Notes: generated by a model not told the origin, from the sequence alone. 64,000 bases of DNA from DATKPA01 sp051955985 (GCA_051955985.1 JBQCGD010000071.1:1-64000), one strand, 5' to 3'. Shown: positions 26,204 through 35,407, numbered from the stretch's first letter. Made by a program: numbers and translations.

Positions 26204-26773
26204 TCAGTTGATTTTGGAAGCTTTGAGGATGTTGCAGAAGAGGGCGCCTTGTTCGATGGCGTCGTCGAGGGCGATGTGGGTGTGGGGGAGTGGGTCGAAC
26301 CATTCTTTGGGCATGTTGCGTTTGACGCTGTCGCGGTAGGGGGTTTTGAGGGTGGCCATGGCGAGGGTTTTGATGTCGAGGGCGGAGTGGGAGAAGGGAC
26401 TTTCGCCGGCGAATTGGAGGAGGTACCAGTAGATGAACATGGCGTCGAAGAGGACGGGGTAGGCGACGAAGACGGGTTTGGCGTGGTGCTGGGCGCAGAG
26501 GGATTTCATCCAGGCGGCGTATTCGGGCATGACGGCGGCGGGGTCGCGGCGGTTTTCCTGGAGGGCGTTCCAGGCGGGGCCTTGCTGTTTCCACCAGGCG
26601 AGGGTTTTGGGGTCGGGCTGGGCGCCGGGGAGCGGGGTGAGGTTGGCGGCGAAGGTGCCGAGGAGTTGTTTGTCGGCGGTGTAGCAGGCGGAGGCGAAGG
26701 AGAGCATGGAGTGTGGGCCGGGGATGGGGCCGTCGGTTTCGACGTCGGTGGAGAAGTAGAGTTCTTCGGGCAT
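26204..26773 (-). CDS. 3'-5' exonuclease-like (DEDD-type) protein
   Basis: A 189-residue protein starting MPEELYFSTDVETDGPIPG. DVETDG corresponds to the ExoI DxE motif of DEDDh exonucleases such as RNase T and DnaQ. A second acidic site is likely in AYPVLFDAMFIYWYL (D), and THIALDDAIEQG fits ExoIII with His and Asp. It could act on RNA or DNA ends. It lies downstream of galE with a hairpin repeat between, and its 3' end abuts a tandem repeat. Confidence 0.75.
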   Translation of the reverse strand: MPEELYFSTDVETDGPIPGPHSMLSFASACYTADKQLLGTFAANLTPLPGAQPDPKTLAWWKQQGPAWNALQENRRDPAAVMPEYAAWMKSLCAQHHAKPVFVAYPVLFDAMFIYWYLLQFAGESPFSHSALDIKTLAMATLKTPYRDSVKRNMPKEWFDPLPHTHIALDDAIEQGALFCNILKASKIN

Positions 26774-26812
26774 GGGGGTCCGCGGTATTGAGGGTTTTCT
26801 GTTGATCGGAAT

Positions 26813-26843
26813 AGCCGACGGGGGCGTCGGCTCCACTTTCAGG
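26813..26843 (-). repeat. Stop-codon hairpin repeat, copy 1 (galE)
   Basis: On the minus strand the galE stop codon TGA runs straight into AAGTGGAGCCGACGCC and the pairing arm GTCGGC. The stem is GCCGACG/CGTCGGC. It is one of four copies (also 28713, 43712 and 46453), all in the same orientation and touching a stop codon. Confidence 0.8.
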
Positions 26844-27822
26844 AGTAGCCGTTGGGGTGTTTGCTGAACCAGTTCCAGGCGGTTTGGACGATTTCGTCGA
26901 GGTTGGTAAAGCGGGCGGACCAGCCGAGTTCCTGTTTGATTTTGGCGGGGTTGGCGTAGAGTTCGGGGGGGTCGCCGGCGCGGCGTGGGGCTTCCTTGAT
27001 GGGGATTTTTTTGCCGGTGACGTTTTCGACGGCCTGGATGATTTCGCGGTTGGAATAGCCGCGGCCGACGCCGAGGTTGTAGAACAAACCGTGTCCGGGC
27101 TTGAGGTTTTCGAGGAGGACGAGGTGTGCTTCGACGAGGTCCCAGACGTGGATGTAGTCGCGGATGCAGGTGCCGTCCTTGGTGGGGTAGTCGGTGCCGA
27201 AGAGGTCCATGTGGGATTTTTTGCCGAGGGCGACGTTGAGGAGGACGGGGATGATGTGGGTTTCGGGGCGGTGGTCTTCGCCGATGGAGCCGTCGGGGGC
27301 GCAGCCGGCGACGTTGAAGTAGCGCGGGGCGGCGAAGGCGAGGCCTTCGGCCTTGGCGGTGTCTTTGAGGATGTGTTCGACCATGAGTTTGGAGTCGCCG
27401 TAGGGATTGATGGGGTTTTGGGGGAGGTCTTCGGTGATGGGCATTTTCGGCGGCATGCCGTAGGTGGCGCAGGTGGAGGAGAAGACGAGTTTTTTGATGC
27501 CGGCGGCGTGCATGGCGTCGAGCATGGAGACGGTGTTGGAGACGTTGTTGCGGTAGTACTTGCGGGGGTCGGTGACGGACTCGCCGACGTAGGCGGATGC
27601 GGCAAAGTGCATCACCGCTTCGACTTTTTCTTTCTGGAAGATGTCAATGATCTGGAAGGTGTTGGCGAGGTCGGCGACGTAGAACTTCGCGCGTGGATCA
27701 ACGGCGGCGCGGTGGCCGTTGGAGAGATTGTCGATGCAGGTGACGGCATGGCCCTTTTGGACGAGCAGTTTGACCGCATGGGAGCCGATGTAGCCGGCCC
27801 CGCCGATGACGCAGATATTCAT
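26839..27822 (-). CDS. galE: UDP-glucose 4-epimerase
   Basis: A 327-residue extended SDR that interconverts UDP-glucose and UDP-galactose. The NAD motif is VIGGAGYIGSHAVKLL; HFAASAYVGES and SSTCATYG are followed by YGDSKLMVEH (catalytic YxxxK), and RYFNVAGC, DYIHVWDLVEAH and the C-terminal NLGVGRGYSN are all GalE signatures. The ATG at 27822 follows GGAAGG. An open frame continues upstream but is a shadow. It supplies sugar nucleotides for envelope glycans. Confidence 0.95.
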   Translation of the reverse strand: MNICVIGGAGYIGSHAVKLLVQKGHAVTCIDNLSNGHRAAVDPRAKFYVADLANTFQIIDIFQKEKVEAVMHFAASAYVGESVTDPRKYYRNNVSNTVSMLDAMHAAGIKKLVFSSTCATYGMPPKMPITEDLPQNPINPYGDSKLMVEHILKDTAKAEGLAFAAPRYFNVAGCAPDGSIGEDHRPETHIIPVLLNVALGKKSHMDLFGTDYPTKDGTCIRDYIHVWDLVEAHLVLLENLKPGHGLFYNLGVGRGYSNREIIQAVENVTGKKIPIKEAPRRAGDPPELYANPAKIKQELGWSARFTNLDEIVQTAWNWFSKHPNGYS

Positions 27823-27931
27823 GAGAAACCTTCCGTTAGAATGACTCGGGCCAGGGGCCGCGGGCGAGCAGGGGGCGGCCGGCCGGAACGTGTATTGTCT
27901 GAATTGCAGACGGCGCGCCAAGCGGTGAGGC

Positions 27932-28030
27932 GTGGCGGGGTCCAGAAACGTTTTGGGGAAGAATCGGGGGGGGCGCCTGCAGATGGGAGCGTCCAGGATC
28001 GCCAGTCCATGGAAGGGGTGGGGTTGTTTT
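27932..28030. repeat. Interspersed 100-base repeat, copy 1
   Basis: A block upstream of the exported protein gene at 28099. It shares the segments GTGGCGGGGT, a TTTTGNGGAA stretch, TGGGAG-GTCCA-GATC and CCATGGAAGGGGTGGG with a second copy at 56679-56778, over the full length with about one indel. No ORF is conserved between them. Confidence 0.7.
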
Positions 28031-28098
28031 GTGCGGTCTTTGCGCGGCAATGGCGCTTGCGCTTTGTAGAACCGGTTCCCTTTCAGGAGGAGCATCCC

Positions 28099-28605
28099 AT
28101 GAGGAAGGTGGCGAGTGTTGCTGCAGGTCTGCTGATCCTTGGGGCGATGGCGTGTCCGGCGCGGGCGGCGGGGGTGACCGCGGCGCTTCCGGACAACGAC
28201 ACCGCCCAGAAGATGGTCAACGATTTTGCGCCGTGGATCAGCGCGATCATCCAGCAGCGGTTTGCCGTGGCGAGCAAGATTTACCCATTGGAGAAATACG
28301 CGGAGACGCAACTGGAGAATTCCGGGGCGGCGCAGGTGTTCAGCAAGGTGACGCGGATCGACGACACGACGGTGTCGCTGGTGGGAGTGCATATCCTGGG
28401 GGACCACATCGGCACGGCGCTTTTTACGCTGCCGACGGAGCACGGGGTGATCGCGATCAAGGTGTCGTATTACCGCTACGGCACGGACACGCACGTGGGG
28501 AAGGTGGAGATTGCAGACAAGTGGACGGAGATTGAGTTGCTGGCGGAGACGGTCAATGCGTTGCCGGCGCCGGTGACGGCGGTGTTGTCGAGCCGGGTGC
28601 AGTGA
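28099..28605 (+). CDS. Exported protein of unknown function
   Basis: A 168-residue protein with a signal peptide (MRKVASVAAGLLILGAMACP, cleavage after ARA). The mature domain includes MVNDFAPWISAIIQQRFAVAS and GDHIGTALFTLPTEHGVIAIKV; I do not recognise the family. A strong AGGAGGAG lies ahead of the ATG. It sits alone between divergent galE and a convergent ferredoxin gene. Its stop is followed at once by a GGGGTCTGGGG-type repeat. Confidence 0.7.
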   Translation: MRKVASVAAGLLILGAMACPARAAGVTAALPDNDTAQKMVNDFAPWISAIIQQRFAVASKIYPLEKYAETQLENSGAAQVFSKVTRIDDTTVSLVGVHILGDHIGTALFTLPTEHGVIAIKVSYYRYGTDTHVGKVEIADKWTEIELLAETVNALPAPVTAVLSSRVQ

Positions 28606-28608
28606 GGG

Positions 28609-28650
28609 GGGTGGGCGGGGGTCTGGGGGCTGGGGAATGGGGTATGTGAA
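28609..28650. repeat. GGGGTCTGGGG short-period repeat
   Basis: The stop at 28605 is followed by GGGGTCTGGGGGCTGGGG and then ATGGGGTATGTGAA. The block after glnB (25831-25864) carries the same GGGGTCTGGGG-NCTGGGG-TATGTGA order, so the two are copies of one element. Confidence 0.65.
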
Positions 28651-28712
28651 TTCGTGGGTCTGGAGGGGGGTTTGAGGCTTTGGGTTGCAGGGCGGCATTC
28701 TTCGCGGACATG

Positions 28713-28742
28713 GCCGACGAGGGCGTCGGCCCCACTTTCAGG
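28713..28742 (-). repeat. Stop-codon hairpin repeat, copy 2 (ferredoxin gene)
   Basis: On the minus strand, TGA of the ferredoxin gene leads directly into AAGTGGGGCCGACGCC and the arm GTCGGCC. The single changes relative to copy 1 keep the hairpin. Confidence 0.8.
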
Positions 28743-29625
28743 CGATGATGGGGTCGACGGTGGGGCCGCGGGGGGTGATGGTGATGGCGCGGGGTTCGGT
28801 GGGGCAGCGGTTTTCGCAGAGGCCGCAGCCGATGCAGATGTTTTTGCGGACGATGATTTTGCCGGTGAGGGGGCTGGCGGTGATGGCCTGGAGGCCGTTG
28901 TCGTTGGCGACGGGGCAGACGTCGATGCAGAGGGTGCAGTTTTCGCCGCGGTCGCGGAGGCAGGTGGCGTGATCGACTTTGGCGGTGCCCATGTCGATGT
29001 TCAACATGTCGAGCATCTGGAGCGCGCCGGAGGGGCATGACTGCATGCAGGCAAGTTCACTGCAGACGACGCAGGGCTGATCGGCGGGAACGACGTAGGG
29101 GAAGCCGTCGGCGGTGAGATGGTTGGGATCGAGCTGGATGGCGTCGGCGGGGCAGGCCTCGACGCATTTGGCGCAGCGTGAGCAGACCGACTCGAACTGG
29201 CCGGGGTCCATGGCGCCCGGGGGGCGGAGGTAGCGATCGAGCAGGTGCTTTTTCTTCGGTGTTTCGGGCTTGCCGACGGGGAGCGAGTATTTGCCGATGT
29301 GAATCTGATCGAGCTTGGGGGGCTCGCTCTTCGCAAATCGTTCGGCCTGGTCGGGGATGGCCTCGATGGCGTTCAGGAGGGGGTTGATTTTGCGTTCGAT
29401 GACGCCGGCAAAGGGAGAGAGGACCTCTTTCATGGCATCGGAGAAGAAATCGCGACGCTCCTTTGGGCGTACGGGCTTCACGCGGCGCACTTCGGAGGTC
29501 GGCCGCGGCGGAGGGGGGGGCACCGCGGGTTTCTGGGGCGGGACCTCCGGCGCGCGGGGCGGCGGGGCCGGGGATTTCGCGGGCTCGGGGGCGGGGGATT
29601 GTTCTGATTGCGTATCGCTCATCAC
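28738..29625 (-). CDS. Polyferredoxin-like 4Fe-4S protein (NapG/MauM type)
   Basis: A 295-residue protein with a proline-rich N-terminal third (residues 10-50, PAPEPAKSPAPPP) and four 4Fe-4S sites in the C-terminal half: CSRCAKCVEACP, CVVCSELACMQSCP, CLRDRGENCTLCIDVCP and CIGCGLCENRCP. This cysteine pattern is that of NapG/MauM ferredoxins, which pass electrons from quinol oxidation to periplasmic reductases. No Tat signal is visible, so it may be cytoplasmic, and no partner dehydrogenase is adjacent. It is divergent from marC. Confidence 0.85.
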   Translation of the reverse strand: MMSDTQSEQSPAPEPAKSPAPPPRAPEVPPQKPAVPPPPPRPTSEVRRVKPVRPKERRDFFSDAMKEVLSPFAGVIERKINPLLNAIEAIPDQAERFAKSEPPKLDQIHIGKYSLPVGKPETPKKKHLLDRYLRPPGAMDPGQFESVCSRCAKCVEACPADAIQLDPNHLTADGFPYVVPADQPCVVCSELACMQSCPSGALQMLDMLNIDMGTAKVDHATCLRDRGENCTLCIDVCPVANDNGLQAITASPLTGKIIVRKNICIGCGLCENRCPTEPRAITITPRGPTVDPIIA

Positions 29626-29702
29626 TCTTGCCGATATTATACGCAGAGGGCCGCGTCGTTCTCGCGGTCCGGGGCATGCACTTTCGGAAATTCGGCGGAC
29701 CG

Positions 29703-30350
29703 ATGCAAACGCTGCACGATTTTTTCCTGATTCTCCTGCCGTTGTTTGTGGTGATGGACCCGGCGGGGACGCTGCCGGTGTATGTGGCGTTGACCGCGCA
29801 TTACACCGACGAGCAGCGGCGTCAGATCGCGGTGAAGGCGACGGTGGTGGCAGCGGTAACGGGGATCCTGTTCGTGGTTCTGGGGCAGGCGATATTTAAT
29901 TTTCTGGGGATCCAGTTTGCGGATTTTCAGATTGCCGGGGGCATATTGCTGGTAATCCTGGCGGTGCTGGATCTGCTTAGTCCGGGGAAGCCGGCGGTGA
30001 ATGAGGCGGCACAGACGGATCCGGCGGCGTCGATCGGGATTGTGCCGCTGGCAGTGCCGCTGATCGTGGGGCCGGCGACGATGACGACGAGCCTGCTGCT
30101 GGTGAACACGTACGCGAAGACGTATGGGCAGGTGCTGGTGGCGGCGATGGTGTGCGCGGGGCTGCTGCTGAACCTGGCGGTGCTTTTCGTGGCGATGTGG
30201 TTTTCGGGCCGGCTGGTGGCCCTCATCGGGCGGAACACGATGAGCGTGGTGAACAAGATTGTGATGATCCTGCTGGCGGCGATTGCGGTCAGCTTGATAC
30301 GCCAGGGGATCGTGAGTATTGTCAACGACCTCCGCGTGCCGCCGGTATGA
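29703..30350 (+). CDS. MarC-family integral membrane protein
   Basis: A 215-residue protein with six predicted membrane helices. LPLFVVMDPAGTLPVYVALT is the start typical of MarC/YhgN proteins, and a second related motif occurs after the central loop (VPLAVPLIVGPATMTTSLLL), reflecting the family's internal duplication. MarC proteins are abundant but have no established function; the old link with antibiotic resistance has been withdrawn. The ATG at 29703 was chosen because it begins the first helix. Confidence 0.88.
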   Translation: MQTLHDFFLILLPLFVVMDPAGTLPVYVALTAHYTDEQRRQIAVKATVVAAVTGILFVVLGQAIFNFLGIQFADFQIAGGILLVILAVLDLLSPGKPAVNEAAQTDPAASIGIVPLAVPLIVGPATMTTSLLLVNTYAKTYGQVLVAAMVCAGLLLNLAVLFVAMWFSGRLVALIGRNTMSVVNKIVMILLAAIAVSLIRQGIVSIVNDLRVPPV

Positions 30351-30399
30351 AAGCGGTGGAGCGCGGCAGCCGCGTGATCCGCCCCGAAAGGTTTCCCCG

Positions 30400-30756
30400 A
30401 TGAACGAATCCGAAACGTCCGCAGGTCTGAGCCCCGAACAGAAGACTGTCCGGTATGCCCCGGGCTCGGTGGTGCGCATCACGCAGCAGATTCCCCGCCG
30501 CACGGATACGGTTGTCACGACCGTCACCGGCACGGTGATGCGGCAGGAGAGGCAGCCTTCCGGAAGCTGGTACGCCCGGAACGCAGGGAGCAAGGTGTGG
30601 CTCGACCGGCTGGTGATCCGGAAAGAGGATGGGGAGATCACGATTCTCAACCTGGATGAATACACGGTGGTGGAAGTGATTCGGGGGCCGGAGGCGGTTC
30701 GTGCGGAATCGCCGCTGGTGGTACCCGCCCGGGATGCCGCCGCGGGTTTGACGTAA
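30400..30756 (+). CDS. Conserved-looking small protein of unknown function
   Basis: A 118-residue soluble protein beginning MNESETSAGLSPEQ. Its core (VVRITQQIPRRTDTVVTTVTGTVMRQERQPSGSW then VWLDRLVIRKEDGEITILNL) looks like a small beta-barrel. It begins 50 bases downstream of marC and may be co-transcribed. No function can be assigned. Confidence 0.7.
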   Translation: MNESETSAGLSPEQKTVRYAPGSVVRITQQIPRRTDTVVTTVTGTVMRQERQPSGSWYARNAGSKVWLDRLVIRKEDGEITILNLDEYTVVEVIRGPEAVRAESPLVVPARDAAAGLT

Positions 30757-30770
30757 TCGCCCATTCCCGA

Positions 30771-32291
30771 TTATCGGAAGACGGTGTATGCCGCCGCAGC
30801 GATCAGGAGCGCCGGCGGGATGATCCATCGCAGGCGTCGGGGGCCGTGGAGTGAGAAGACCACGTAGAGCATGCAGACGAGCAGGACGGTCTGGTCGGCA
30901 CCGGGGCGGCTCAATTCCCCCGCGCCGAAGTTGTTCAGGAGCATCGTCAGCAAGCCCAGGAGCAACGCCAGCACGCCGGCGAAATGGGGGGGGGTTGTGC
31001 CGCGGGGCCCGGCGCGCCAGCCGAGTCCCACCACCACGATGCCGAGGACGATGAGCGGGAAGTCGAGCAGGCCGACGATCTGCTGGAAGAGTTTATCGGG
31101 GGAGGGCGTGGGGCGGGCTTCTTCGAGGAGGCAGGCAATGCCGAAGATCAGGAGCCCGATTTCACCGGCAGCCATGACCACAAAACCGCGTGCCCGGGTT
31201 GCCGGGGGGGACGGTTTGACGCAAATCAAGTAACCGGCGGCGATGATCCAGAGGGCGAGGGCCGGGAGGAGCATGAGGAAATCGGGGGAGAGCCACGTGA
31301 GGAGGAGCGCAAGGGCCATGACCGCGAAGTAGCGCGCGACGTTGTTGCGGTTCATGGCGATGATGGCGCCGGCCATGAGCCCGAGCAGTCCGGTGCTCAG
31401 AAGGGTGTGATCGAAGGGCTGGGCCTTGTGGTAGAGCAGTGGGTTGAGGAGCACGAGGGAGAAGAACCCGTCCGCGACGCGCATGCGGTGCCGCACACGG
31501 CGCGCGGCGATCGTGAAGGCAAAAGCCGCTGCCGCCAGGAGTGCAACGTTTGCCACATCCCCCAGGGTTGCACCGCCCGGGTGGTAGCTGACCTCCAGCA
31601 TGGCGGCGGCGATCATTGCCCACCAGAGCGACCATACCAGCAGGGGTGACTGCAGGGCCAATCCCACCCAGCGCGCGACGGGCCGCAGCGAGGAGGTCCG
31701 CTGTCCCATCTTCGTCGCCCGCACCTCCCCGAGGGGGCATTCCTGCAGATTGGCCTTCACCGTGAGCTCGATGCCCACCGTTTCGGCATGGACGGACTCG
31801 ACGCGCTGCCAGTCGACGAAGGCGGGATCGTAGGCGCGGAATTGCGATTCCACGTTTCCCGGGTCGATTCCGGCCAGGACGAAAAGCGCCCAGTCTGCGA
31901 TGCTCCGCCGGTGGCCCCGGCATGCGACGACCGCGCAATGCTCTTCCCGCACCCGTCGCACCATTGCAGGAATCGCAGCGACATCGTCGGCGCCGCTCGG
32001 ATTGAGCGTCACCACCACGTCTCCGGCGGCGGCGCGAAAGCCCTCTGCGTATCCGCCGGCGTCATGATCGGTCTGCTCGACCACCCGCATCGCGGGCGGC
32101 CGCGTGGGCAGCGCGTCGATCATCTCCAGCGCGGGCGCATCGCAGATGACGAGAAATTCGTGGGCGAATCCGTGCAGGGCCCCGTGCATCCGCTGCACCT
32201 GCGCGAGGAGCACCTGACCGTCGTGCGGCGCCGGCAGCACGACCGAAATCATCCGCGACTGCGTTGCCTCAGAAACCTCGCCGCTCGTCAT
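30771..32291 (-). CDS. Membrane protein with a degenerate GT2-like N-terminal domain
   Basis: A 506-residue protein. Residues 14-200 follow the outline of a dolichyl-phosphate-type GT2 glycosyltransferase (ISVVLPAPHDGQ start, GYAEGFRAAAGDVVVTL), but the metal-binding Asp pairs are missing: VICDAPALEM and LNPSGADD stand where VDDGS and DxD would be. Ten or so membrane helices follow from about residue 215. It resembles membrane GT2 proteins that have lost catalysis, or a divergent subgroup. It is 10 bases downstream of the Fur-family gene on the same strand. Confidence 0.65.
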   Translation of the reverse strand: MTSGEVSEATQSRMISVVLPAPHDGQVLLAQVQRMHGALHGFAHEFLVICDAPALEMIDALPTRPPAMRVVEQTDHDAGGYAEGFRAAAGDVVVTLNPSGADDVAAIPAMVRRVREEHCAVVACRGHRRSIADWALFVLAGIDPGNVESQFRAYDPAFVDWQRVESVHAETVGIELTVKANLQECPLGEVRATKMGQRTSSLRPVARWVGLALQSPLLVWSLWWAMIAAAMLEVSYHPGGATLGDVANVALLAAAAFAFTIAARRVRHRMRVADGFFSLVLLNPLLYHKAQPFDHTLLSTGLLGLMAGAIIAMNRNNVARYFAVMALALLLTWLSPDFLMLLPALALWIIAAGYLICVKPSPPATRARGFVVMAAGEIGLLIFGIACLLEEARPTPSPDKLFQQIVGLLDFPLIVLGIVVVGLGWRAGPRGTTPPHFAGVLALLLGLLTMLLNNFGAGELSRPGADQTVLLVCMLYVVFSLHGPRRLRWIIPPALLIAAAAYTVFR

Positions 32292-32301
32292 GGCCCAACG
32301 C

Positions 32302-32727
32302 TTACTGGCACTTCGGACACGTGCCGTGCAGAACCACTTCCGGGTAATGAATGCTGTACCTGCTGCCGACGCCTAATGACTTCACGAAGTCGCGAGGAAT
32401 CTCGGCTTCTTTCAAGCATTCCACCTTGCCGCATTCCTCGCAGATAAAGTGGGGGTGCTGGTGCGCCGGGGCTTCCTGGGGATTACCGAGGGCATAGCGC
32501 GAGACGCCATCCTCGCCGCGCACGCGGTGAATCACGCCCTTTTTGGTGAAGGTGTTCAACGTCCGGTAGATGGTGACGGTGTCGGTATGCGGCGGCAGCT
32601 TCGCCTGAATCTCAACGGCTCCCAGCGGCCGCGACGAGCCCCCCAGCACCTCCAGCACGCCTGCCCGCACGGGCGTGCGCCGCAGCTTGCTCTGCCTGAT
32701 CAGCCGTTCCACCAACTCGTCATTCAT
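32302..32727 (-). CDS. Fur-family transcriptional regulator
   Basis: A 141-residue metal-dependent repressor. The N-terminal winged helix includes RQSKLRRTPVRAGVLEVL and TVTIYRTLNTFTKKGVIHRV (recognition helix). The dimerisation domain has HQHPHFICEECGKVECL and a terminal CPKC, giving the CxxC pair for structural zinc. The sequence does not tell Fur from Zur or PerR. It could bind the Fur-like palindromes at 5018 and 5071, though nothing here shows this directly. It is followed closely by the GT2-like membrane gene. Confidence 0.88.
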   Translation of the reverse strand: MNDELVERLIRQSKLRRTPVRAGVLEVLGGSSRPLGAVEIQAKLPPHTDTVTIYRTLNTFTKKGVIHRVRGEDGVSRYALGNPQEAPAHQHPHFICEECGKVECLKEAEIPRDFVKSLGVGSRYSIHYPEVVLHGTCPKCQ

Positions 32728-32793
32728 GCCAGAATCTTACCCCGCGGCCCCGGCATGGCAACCGGCGTTGGTTTCGAGGGGCGAGGCGCCGGC

Positions 32794-35340
32794 TCATCGG
32801 CGCGGGAGATTTCGCGCCTTTCGTCCGCCCTGCCTTTTGGCGGCAGGCGCGGGCGGTGCGGGGTCAGGCGTCGGCGCCGTCAGGGCGGGCCCGGTTGCGG
32901 CCGATGCGGGGGCTTTTGCAATCTCCCAGAGCCTGTAAATGACTTGAGGGTCGTGCCTCGGCGGGTCGGTTTGCGCCTGCGGGGCCACCGCAAATCGCCG
33001 CTTCCCGCCGAACGCCCGCACGTTCGCTATATTTCCCACCATCTGCATCGTGGGCACTTCCCAGTCCTCCACTTTTTTCACAACGCACCCATCCCCTGTC
33101 GGCGGCACCTCCACGCGCCCCACCCGGGGGCTCTCCTGCCGGACGAACATCACCCGGCGCCCTTCCGCCAGGTAGTGCGTAATCAGATCCATTTTGGCGC
33201 GCCGCAGTTCGCTGGCCGGCCGGGAGTTCCAGTTCCCGTTTTTGTCCTGCACGCCCAGCAGTTCCTCATAAAAACGGGAGCGCTCGAGCTGGATCGGATC
33301 GGGGTCATCCTGCTTATCCTTGTCGGAGTCCCGGATCTCCACGCGGCGTTTTGAATCCGCAAAAAACGGTCCGTTGAAGAGCGTGTCGTTGATCAGTTGC
33401 CAGCCCCCCACCGCGTCGAGATCATTCAAGATGCGATCTTCGCTGAAAATAACCGTCCCGGCCGGCGCCTTCTTTCGCAGGACATTGACTGTCGACCGCA
33501 GACCCACGAATTGCGTGTAGTTCGCCATCACCTGGGGCATGAAGTTGTGCAGGTTGATCCCGCACCCGATCGCCGTCAGGATGCCGGCGCCGAGCGCCAT
33601 ACCGACCTTTGCGGCGGCGAACTCCCGGTCAAAAATCCAGATGCCCGCAATTACGAGGAGGATGAAGCCGGCGATCCCCATCCCCAGCCAGCTTTCCCAC
33701 ACAAAATCGCGAACCGCGGCCCACGTGGTCGTCAGGAGGGGGAGGCCCAGCTCGATGGGCGCATCATCGAGGTACAATGCCACGCAGATGAAGAAAAATG
33801 CCCCGAAGGCCGTGATGGCCAGCAGCGACGCCCAGCGCTCGCCCCGCAGCACGGCCAGGCCACGGTCCAGGAGCCAGAGCCCCGCGAAAACCAACCCCGG
33901 CACGATCGACATGAAAAAGCGCATGTACCCCAGGGTGTTTTCGCCACCCGGCGCCCAGTAGTAGAGCATGTACAACAATGTCGATGGCAGCACCCAGAGC
34001 GCCAGCAGCATCCCGAGCCGCCAGGCCGACCCCGCCATGGCAAACAACCCCGCGATCGCCAGCGGCCACAGGACGAACAGGCCGGTGTGGTTCAACTGCG
34101 TGACCATGGTTTCCCAGTTGCCCACGCGACCGGGGAGCCCGTCGCCAAAATCACCGCTCAGGTACTTCCAGGCGAAGCCGGTGCTTTCCCGGCAGTAGGT
34201 GTATCCGGTCTTCCACGGCGCGCCGAACGCGATCCAGCAGACCCCCGCGAGGACCGCAATGGGAATCGACCACGCCAGCATCAGCGAGAGCGATCCCCAG
34301 GCCCGCTTCCAGTTCATCCGGAAATTCAGGAGCGCGGCAAACAAGACGGGGAGGACCAGCAGGAACTCCGAGTAGCGGATGGTGCACGCATATCCCAGTG
34401 CGAACCCGCCGATCCAGGCGCGCCAGTTCTGCCCGGTACGGAGCCAGGAGAGCACGCCCCAGAATCCCACCGTCACGCAGAACAGCGTGGACGCATGCGA
34501 GTTCGCATCGTTGGCGTAGTAGAGGACCAGCGGATTGCACGCCAGCCAGATCACGCCGAGCAGGCTCATGAAGGGCGTCACGGCCTGGCGGAAGAGAAAG
34601 TAGGCGAAGTAGCACGCCAGCACCGTGCAGAGCGGATTGACCACGTACATGCCGTCGATGCCGCCGATCAAGCGTCCGAGGGCCGCGAGGAGCGGGAAGC
34701 CGAAGGGGTATTTCGCGTAGACCCGGTATTGCGCCGGCTGGGCCGCATCCGCGGGCCCGTACGGCTCGGTGATGATGTCCATGCGTCCGGCGAACTGGTA
34801 GGGCGTCTCGGGCACGAAGCTCAATCGATTCCGCAGCCAGTCAAACGCGTGCCATTGCTGCATGGATGAAGGCATTGGGTGTTCCGCGGCGCGTGCCAGC
34901 AGGTCCGCCGTCGGATCATGCAGATCGCGACGCAGGGGGTATGGCAACTGGGGCGTAAACAGGGCGCGCAGCCGGTCGTAACCGGTCCAGTTCGGCAACG
35001 GCCCGGGCGTGGCGGAAACGTCGACGGCGGGCGCGGGGCGCTCGGGCGAAAAGATGTTCCTGTCCCCCGCAATGAGCCGGGCGGTCATCAGATATCCGTT
35101 CTGATCCACCCCGGCATGCGCCCCGGCGTAAAAAAACGACAGGGCGTATGCGTAGAGCCCCACGATTGCGATGAAAACCATCACGGCGAGCCAGCGCCGG
35201 CCGCTTTCCTCCTCCGGCGTGGGCCACAAGGGGCGTTCGGCAAGCGCCGGCGTCGAGCCTTTTCGGGGAGCGGGCACAGCCACGGATTCCGGCGGCCGCG
35301 AAGACGTCAAACCTGCTGGTGCCAAAGGGTAAGTCGACAT
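32794..35340 (-). CDS. GT-C (ArnT/PMT-like) glycosyltransferase membrane protein
   Basis: An 848-residue protein with at least eleven membrane helices. The first large loop begins FFYAGAHAGVDQNGYLMTARLIAGD, where the GT-C aspartate motif is expected (D in GVDQ). RYSEFLLVLPVLFAALLN is typical of the GT39/ArnT core. The C-terminal third (about 600-848) is soluble, includes GTVIFSEDRILNDL and ends in a low-complexity, basic proline/alanine tail. These enzymes transfer sugars from polyprenyl phosphates to proteins or lipid A outside the membrane. The ATG at 35340 has GAAGGA upstream. Confidence 0.8.
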   Translation of the reverse strand: MSTYPLAPAGLTSSRPPESVAVPAPRKGSTPALAERPLWPTPEEESGRRWLAVMVFIAIVGLYAYALSFFYAGAHAGVDQNGYLMTARLIAGDRNIFSPERPAPAVDVSATPGPLPNWTGYDRLRALFTPQLPYPLRRDLHDPTADLLARAAEHPMPSSMQQWHAFDWLRNRLSFVPETPYQFAGRMDIITEPYGPADAAQPAQYRVYAKYPFGFPLLAALGRLIGGIDGMYVVNPLCTVLACYFAYFLFRQAVTPFMSLLGVIWLACNPLVLYYANDANSHASTLFCVTVGFWGVLSWLRTGQNWRAWIGGFALGYACTIRYSEFLLVLPVLFAALLNFRMNWKRAWGSLSLMLAWSIPIAVLAGVCWIAFGAPWKTGYTYCRESTGFAWKYLSGDFGDGLPGRVGNWETMVTQLNHTGLFVLWPLAIAGLFAMAGSAWRLGMLLALWVLPSTLLYMLYYWAPGGENTLGYMRFFMSIVPGLVFAGLWLLDRGLAVLRGERWASLLAITAFGAFFFICVALYLDDAPIELGLPLLTTTWAAVRDFVWESWLGMGIAGFILLVIAGIWIFDREFAAAKVGMALGAGILTAIGCGINLHNFMPQVMANYTQFVGLRSTVNVLRKKAPAGTVIFSEDRILNDLDAVGGWQLINDTLFNGPFFADSKRRVEIRDSDKDKQDDPDPIQLERSRFYEELLGVQDKNGNWNSRPASELRRAKMDLITHYLAEGRRVMFVRQESPRVGRVEVPPTGDGCVVKKVEDWEVPTMQMVGNIANVRAFGGKRRFAVAPQAQTDPPRHDPQVIYRLWEIAKAPASAATGPALTAPTPDPAPPAPAAKRQGGRKARNLPRR

Positions 35341-35407
35341 GGCGTCCTTCACACAACACAGAACCGCCGCAGTTATCGGCATTTCCAATCCGCGAACATG
35401 CTAAACG

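Noticed and set aside
25827..27605. Minus-strand frame of almost 600 codons overlapping galE and the exonuclease
   Set aside because: Pro/Ser/Thr-rich shadow in a different frame from the real galE and exonuclease genes.
26857..28098. Plus-strand frame ahead of the exported protein at 28099
   Set aside because: Composed of EVF, GVG and DGV strings antisense to galE. The real gene starts at 28099 with AGGAGGAG.
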